NCBI GenBank assembly: GCA_027328825.1 | Contig: DAHWTK010000057.1 | Coordinates: 1 to 10,248, forward strand | Length of the DNA: 10,248 nt | Direction of reading: 5' to 3' | From: Nitrospirota bacterium | GTDB lineage: Bacteria; Nitrospirota; JACRHJ01 | In this document: piece after piece, positions 7,558 to 10,248 of the stretch | How the letters are laid out: each line of letters starts with the position of its first letter | Position numbering within the stretch: the first letter of the stretch is position 1 | Position numbers and translations under genes: made by a program | The notes under the pieces: model-generated | What the model saw: only the letters and a program-made list of their open reading frames with translations | Told to the model about the DNA's origin: nothing | The model's database searches: none

Positions 7558-7771
7558 AGAATTCCCTGTATTTCTTCTGAAGCGCACGCGCATCCTCAAC
7601 GCTTACGAAAAGCCGGACTATCCTCTCTATCCCCCTCGCCGCCGACAAAAGCGACGGGTTTGACCACGCCGCATCGTCTATCATGCGGTCCGCCTTGACA
7701 TAAAAACGCTTGCCCGGACGCTTCCCCAGGACATCCCATGTTATTTTCTTAAGCGCCTCAGCCCTGTCCAT
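7538..7771 (-). CDS. Small soluble protein of unknown function, second gene of a minus-strand pair
   Basis: A 77-residue protein beginning MDRAEALKKITWDVLG and ending KKYREFFKDRLS. I do not recognise a family. The ATG at 7771 begins one base after the stop of the upstream small membrane-protein gene (TAA, T, ATG), so it is probably translated by coupling. An in-frame TTG at 7795 would lie inside that gene and is less likely. The protein is rich in Lys, Arg and Asp with no hydrophobic segment, and is predicted mainly helical and cytoplasmic. Conserved-looking features are the basic GKRPGKRFYVK stretch (19-26 region) and a C-terminal amphipathic helix. Its last 20 bases overlap the end of the P-type ATPase gene on the opposite strand. 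Function unknown. Confidence 0.68.
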   Translation of the reverse strand: MDRAEALKKITWDVLGKRPGKRFYVKADRMIDDAAWSNPSLLSAARGIERIVRLFVSVEDARALQKKYREFFKDRLS

Positions 7772-7772
7772 A

Positions 7773-8069
7773 TTAAAATCCCGAGTCGTCAGCAAGACCG
7801 CTGAAGAAATTGACGAGGGCTATCGAAAACACGGCGCCGCTGACAAAGACAAGGCTGATAAGTATATCCCGATATTCGCGCGGGAGAAGTGGAAACGACA
7901 TCAAAGCGAGAAAACCGAATGCAAAAAGACCGATGAATTCGCTCAGGATGTTGCATGCGGTCTTTACAAGTCCGCCTGGTATCCTTCTCCTGAAAGCGGT
8001 TATTCTATACCAGGCGAAAAGTATAGCGCACAGGGCAACGGTGTTTAACGAATAAAACAAGGCGTGCAT
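7773..8069 (-). CDS. Small inner-membrane protein of unknown function, first gene of a minus-strand pair
   Basis: A 98-residue hydrophobic protein beginning MHALFYSLNTVALCAILF. It has about three predicted membrane helices: residues 3-20, 40-60 and 69-92. A basic loop, YRITAFRRRIPGG, follows the first helix and would face the cytoplasm. The C-terminus LADDSGF is acidic. The start is well supported: a consensus AGGAGG (plus-strand 8076-8081) lies six bases upstream of the ATG at 8069. Upstream there is a promoter candidate with a perfect TTGACA box. I do not recognise a family. It lies immediately before the 77-residue gene (one-base gap), and the two probably form a bicistronic unit. Divergent transcription from the heme-PAS-like kinase, 204 bases away, may mean shared control, but this is inference. 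Confidence 0.75.
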   Translation of the reverse strand: MHALFYSLNTVALCAILFAWYRITAFRRRIPGGLVKTACNILSEFIGLFAFGFLALMSFPLLPREYRDILISLVFVSGAVFSIALVNFFSGLADDSGF

Positions 8070-8075
8070 GGTATG

Positions 8076-8081
8076 CCTCCT
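8076..8081 (-). promoter_or_regulatory. Consensus ribosome-binding site of the small membrane-protein gene
   Basis: On the minus strand this reads AGGAGG, preceded by five A residues, six bases before the ATG at 8069. It is the strongest Shine-Dalgarno match in the window and decides both the start and the coding strand of this region. Confidence 0.75.
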
Positions 8082-8105
8082 TTTTCTTATTTCTTCGGCT
8101 TAAAG

Positions 8106-8132
8106 TTAATATCGGGCGGGTGTAATTGTCAA
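8106..8132 (-). promoter_or_regulatory. Candidate sigma70 promoter for the minus-strand small-gene pair, with a palindrome over the -35 box
   Basis: On the minus strand a perfect -35 box TTGACA (plus-strand 8127-8132) is followed after 15 bases by TATTAA (8106-8111), a 4/6 match to the -10 consensus. The spacing is short. The -35 box lies within a perfect palindrome, TAATTG, T, CAATTA (8123-8135), which could be an operator. Transcription would begin near 8098, leaving a leader of about 30 bases that contains the AGGAGG site. Confidence 0.45.
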
Positions 8133-8171
8133 TTAACATTTTGATTATTAAAGAGAATTAATTGATGCAGG

Positions 8172-8208
8172 AAATCGCCCCGCCTTCATTGGCGGTATTC
8201 GGCGATTT
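8172..8208. repeat. Bulged stem-loop in the divergent intergenic region
   Basis: AAATCGCC (8172-8179) pairs with GGCGATTT (8201-8208), and the adjoining CCGCC (8180-8184) pairs with GGCGG (8191-8195). This leaves a 6-base loop TTCATT and a 5-base bulge TATTC on the 3' side. Together that is 13 base pairs in a GC-rich island within AT-rich sequence. It lies between the two opposing promoter candidates, so neither would transcribe it if they are correctly placed. A protein-binding site or an intergenic repeat element therefore seems likelier than a terminator. Confidence 0.4.
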
Positions 8209-8218
8209 TGATTAACTA

Positions 8219-8249
8219 TTGATTTTCCAAGCCGGAATCGTGTTATAAT
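8219..8249 (+). promoter_or_regulatory. Candidate extended -10 promoter for the three-PAS kinase gene
   Basis: TGT followed by TATAAT (8241-8249) is a perfect extended -10 element. TTGATT at 8219-8224 matches four of six -35 positions but at a long 19-base spacing. Transcription would start near 8256, giving a leader of about 18 bases before the ATG at 8274. Confidence 0.5.
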
Positions 8250-8273
8250 GATGTAGGCAACCCTTGAGAGAGA

Positions 8274-10151
8274 ATGATGGAACAGCCTGAAATCCCTACG
8301 GAAAAAACCGAAAAGGAGATGGAAGCCGCCTTCGAGGGCGCGATTAGCCGTGCCGTGGTTAATACCGTCCTCGACGGTATTATAACGATAACGCGCGACG
8401 GCACCATCATAAAGTTCAATCCCGCCGCCGAAAAAATATTCGGTTACGAAAGCTCTGAAGTCGTAGGGAAAAATGTAAATATACTTATGCCGGAGCCTTA
8501 CCGCTCGGAACACGACGTATATATAAAAAACTACCTTGCCACGGGCCGGAAAAATATCATAGGCATAGGCCGTGAAGTTACCGGACGTAGAAAAGACGGG
8601 AGCGAGTTTCCGCTCGACCTCGCCGTGACGGAGATGCGCGTGGAAGGCAGAAGGATGTTCACCGGCATACTCCGGGATATTACCGAAAGAAAAAATGCCG
8701 AAGATGCTATCTCAAGGCTGGCCGCCATAGTTGAGTCTTCGACCGATGCGATTGTAGGCAAAACCCTCGAAGGCAATATATTCAGCTGGAACCGCGGTGC
8801 GGAGAGGATTTACGGCTACACAGCCGAGGAAGCCATAGGCAGGCATATCTCACTGATAGTCCCGCCGGAACGCATGGGAGAGCTGAACCGGAACTTCGAG
8901 GCCCTGCGGCGCGGAGAGAGGGTGCCCAGCCACGAAACCCTGCGTATGCACAAAAACGGCAACCTTATAAATATTTCCCTGACAATGTCGGCATTAAAAA
9001 ACACTTCCGGCAGGATAACCGGCTACTCCGCAATCGCCCGCGACATCACGGAAAACAAGAAAATCGAGGCCGAGCTCAAGGAGTCCGAGGCAAAGTTCAG
9101 AACCTTAGCCGAGGACGCCCTCATAGGGATATATCTCATCCAGGACATGCGTTTCGAGTATGTGAACCCGGAGCTTGCGCAGATGCTGGGGTATTCTGCG
9201 GACGAGCTTACCGGAATGGAGGATATGCTCGAATGTGTCAATCCGGACCAGAGGGAGATTGCAAGGCAGGGAATAGAGAGCATACTGAACGGGCAGCATC
9301 CCGGACTTGGGTACCATGGCCTGTGGCTTCAGAAAGACGGAACGCCCATAGAGGTCGAGGGCAAGGCCACATTCACGCTCTACATGGGCAGACCGGCCAT
9401 TTTGGGCACGGCCCTCGACGTAAGCGAAAGGAGGTTCCTGGAGCGGCAGAGGATGGATTTCCTGGCGATGATAACGCACGACTTCAAAAGCCCGCTTACA
9501 ACCATCCTGGCAAATGCGGAGCTTATATCCATAATGAAAACTGGCACGGATGACGAAATTGCCGGTATGGCGGACGCAATCCTCAGAAGCGGCGAAAGGC
9601 TGCGGCGGCTTGTGGATGATTTCCTTGTGCATTCAAGGCTGAACTCCGGCGGGCTTGCTCCGGAGCTCGTCATTGTCAATGTGCGCGAGGCGTTAAAAGG
9701 TGTGATCGGCGATTTTAAAAACCTCGCGGCAAGGAAGTTCCAGACGCTCGACGCGGATTTTGCCCCTGACATTCCGGCTATTTACCTGGACGCAAGGCTT
9801 ATCCAGAGAGCCGTCTCAAACCTTCTCCAGAACGCCATAAACTATACCCCCGAGGGAGGATATATCTCGCTTAAGGCGGAAAGGGCCGCGCAGGACGGCA
9901 GGAACTTCCTGGTCATATCCGTAAGCGACACCGGCTCCGGCATACCGCCTGCGGAACAACCCAAGGTTTTCCAGAAATATTACCGGACTTCCAGGGGTTT
10001 GCGCACCTCCGGGACTGGCCTGGGGCTTGCCATAGTAAAGGCCGTAACGGAGGCGCACAAGGGCTGGGTCGAGCTTGAAAGCAGGGAGGGCGAAGGCAGC
10101 ACGTTCAGGCTTGTCATTCCGGAAGACCTGCAAGCGGACGAAGCGGTGTGA
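8274..10151 (+). CDS. Soluble sensor histidine kinase: FixL-like PAS-PAS-PAS-HisKA-HATPase
   Basis: A 625-residue kinase without membrane segments. PAS1 (about 22-138) closely matches the heme-PAS of FixL: NVNILMPEP, then HD.YI, then IIGIGR.VTG. Aligned to Bradyrhizobium FixL, the proximal heme ligand His200 corresponds to H80 and distal Arg220 to R100, with identical spacing of 20. PAS2 spans about 145-262, and PAS3 (about 272-388) resembles the first PAS of the kinase at 1989-3875. The H-box is HDFKSPL with H402. The ATP-binding domain has N520, DTGSGIP (552-558) and GTGLGLAI (580-587). Heme binding and O2/NO/CO sensing are inferred from these residues only. There is no adjacent response regulator. 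A weak GAGAGAGA lies before the start; ATG 8277, one codon later, is equally possible. It converges on the gene at 10159, seven bases away. Confidence 0.95.
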   Translation: MMEQPEIPTEKTEKEMEAAFEGAISRAVVNTVLDGIITITRDGTIIKFNPAAEKIFGYESSEVVGKNVNILMPEPYRSEHDVYIKNYLATGRKNIIGIGREVTGRRKDGSEFPLDLAVTEMRVEGRRMFTGILRDITERKNAEDAISRLAAIVESSTDAIVGKTLEGNIFSWNRGAERIYGYTAEEAIGRHISLIVPPERMGELNRNFEALRRGERVPSHETLRMHKNGNLINISLTMSALKNTSGRITGYSAIARDITENKKIEAELKESEAKFRTLAEDALIGIYLIQDMRFEYVNPELAQMLGYSADELTGMEDMLECVNPDQREIARQGIESILNGQHPGLGYHGLWLQKDGTPIEVEGKATFTLYMGRPAILGTALDVSERRFLERQRMDFLAMITHDFKSPLTTILANAELISIMKTGTDDEIAGMADAILRSGERLRRLVDDFLVHSRLNSGGLAPELVIVNVREALKGVIGDFKNLAARKFQTLDADFAPDIPAIYLDARLIQRAVSNLLQNAINYTPEGGYISLKAERAAQDGRNFLVISVSDTGSGIPPAEQPKVFQKYYRTSRGLRTSGTGLGLAIVKAVTEAHKGWVELESREGEGSTFRLVIPEDLQADEAV

Positions 10152-10158
10152 CGCTTCT

Positions 10159-10248
10159 TTATTTCGCGGCTGATGCCAGTATGTCCATTATGCACTTCAT
10201 AATCGCCGCAGGACTTGGAGGGCATCCCGGTATGTATCCGTCCACCGG
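10159..10248 (-). CDS. NuoB-like / hydrogenase small-subunit-type Fe-S protein, C-terminal fragment (5' end outside the window)
   Basis: Only the last 29 residues are inside the window, read on the minus strand to a TAA at 10161-10159. The sequence starts PVDGYIPGCPPSP. The V-D-x-Y-[IV]-P-G-C-P-P-x-P signature is the C-terminal cluster-binding motif of the NADH:ubiquinone oxidoreductase 20-kDa (NuoB) / [NiFe]-hydrogenase small-subunit family. Its Cys ligates the proximal/N2-type [4Fe-4S] cluster. The short tail after it (AAIMKCIMDILASAAK) suggests a compact family member such as NuoB, an energy-converting or group 3 hydrogenase small subunit, or a related oxidoreductase. These cannot be separated from the fragment. 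It converges on the three-PAS kinase with seven bases between stop codons and no visible terminator. Confidence 0.72.
   Translation of the reverse strand, partial: PVDGYIPGCPPSPAAIMKCIMDILASAAK

Noticed and set aside
7556..7577. GAAGAA / TTCTTC inverted repeat after the ATPase stop as a terminator
   Set aside because: Six AT-rich base pairs with a 10-base loop and no T tract; it also lies within the coding sequence of the convergent gene.
7772..7795. Longer TTG start for the 77-residue minus-strand gene
   Set aside because: It lies inside the upstream gene, while the ATG at 7771 directly follows that gene's stop.
7710..8048. Plus-strand frame of 112 codons across the two small minus-strand genes
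   Set aside because: The minus strand has a consensus AGGAGG, a promoter candidate, a one-base gene junction and clear membrane helices; the plus frame has none of these.
9105..9632. Minus-strand frame of 175 codons opposite the three-PAS kinase
   Set aside because: It lies entirely within PAS3 and the H-box region of the real gene and has no recognisable domain.

Overview
The window looks like chromosomal DNA of a Gram-negative bacterium of moderate-to-high GC. The RND pump fragment and outer-membrane efflux lipoprotein show the two-membrane envelope. The style (many Ile ATA and Arg AGG codons, PAS-rich soluble histidine kinases, one kinase with an N-terminal receiver, a NuoB/hydrogenase-type Fe-S subunit at the right edge) recalls Nitrospirota or Desulfobacterota. 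That placement is a low-confidence inference, since no marker gene is present.

Layout. Positions 1-1831 (+) hold the 3' end of an efflux operon: the C-terminus of an RND inner-membrane transporter, a translationally coupled NodT/OprM-type outer-membrane lipoprotein, and a 71-residue charged small protein. After an intergenic region with a promoter candidate and a perfect inverted repeat comes a soluble hybrid kinase (1989-3875, +) ordered receiver-PAS-PAS-HisKA-HATPase. Next is a coupled pair: a membrane-anchored calcineurin-like metallophosphoesterase (3923-5047) whose stop overlaps the start of a P-type cation ATPase (5044-7557). Two small genes of unknown function lie on the minus strand (8069 down to 7538). 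Their tail overlaps the ATPase 3' end by 20 bp. The divergent intergenic region (8070-8273) contains opposing promoter candidates, a palindrome and a bulged stem-loop. A second soluble kinase, PAS-PAS-PAS-HisKA-HATPase (8274-10151, +), follows. The last 90 bases encode, on the minus strand, the C-terminus of a NuoB-like Fe-S protein.

How the genes may work together. The first operon exports substrates across both membranes. The two kinases are clearly related in their catalytic halves and in one PAS type, and look like ancient paralogs. The second has an N-terminal PAS matching the FixL heme-PAS, including the heme-ligand His and distal Arg, so it may sense oxygen or another diatomic gas. No DNA-binding response regulator is present, so outputs must lie elsewhere or pass through the receiver of the first kinase. 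The P-type ATPase has all catalytic motifs, but its membrane ion-binding residues differ from SERCA-type Ca2+ pumps, so its ion is open. Its tight coupling to the phosphoesterase suggests a shared envelope or ion-homeostasis role.

The points most worth following up are the heme-PAS candidate, the atypical ion site of the ATPase together with its phosphoesterase partner, and the two small unknown genes. I saw no CRISPR array, tRNA, rRNA, insertion sequence or convincing intrinsic terminator.
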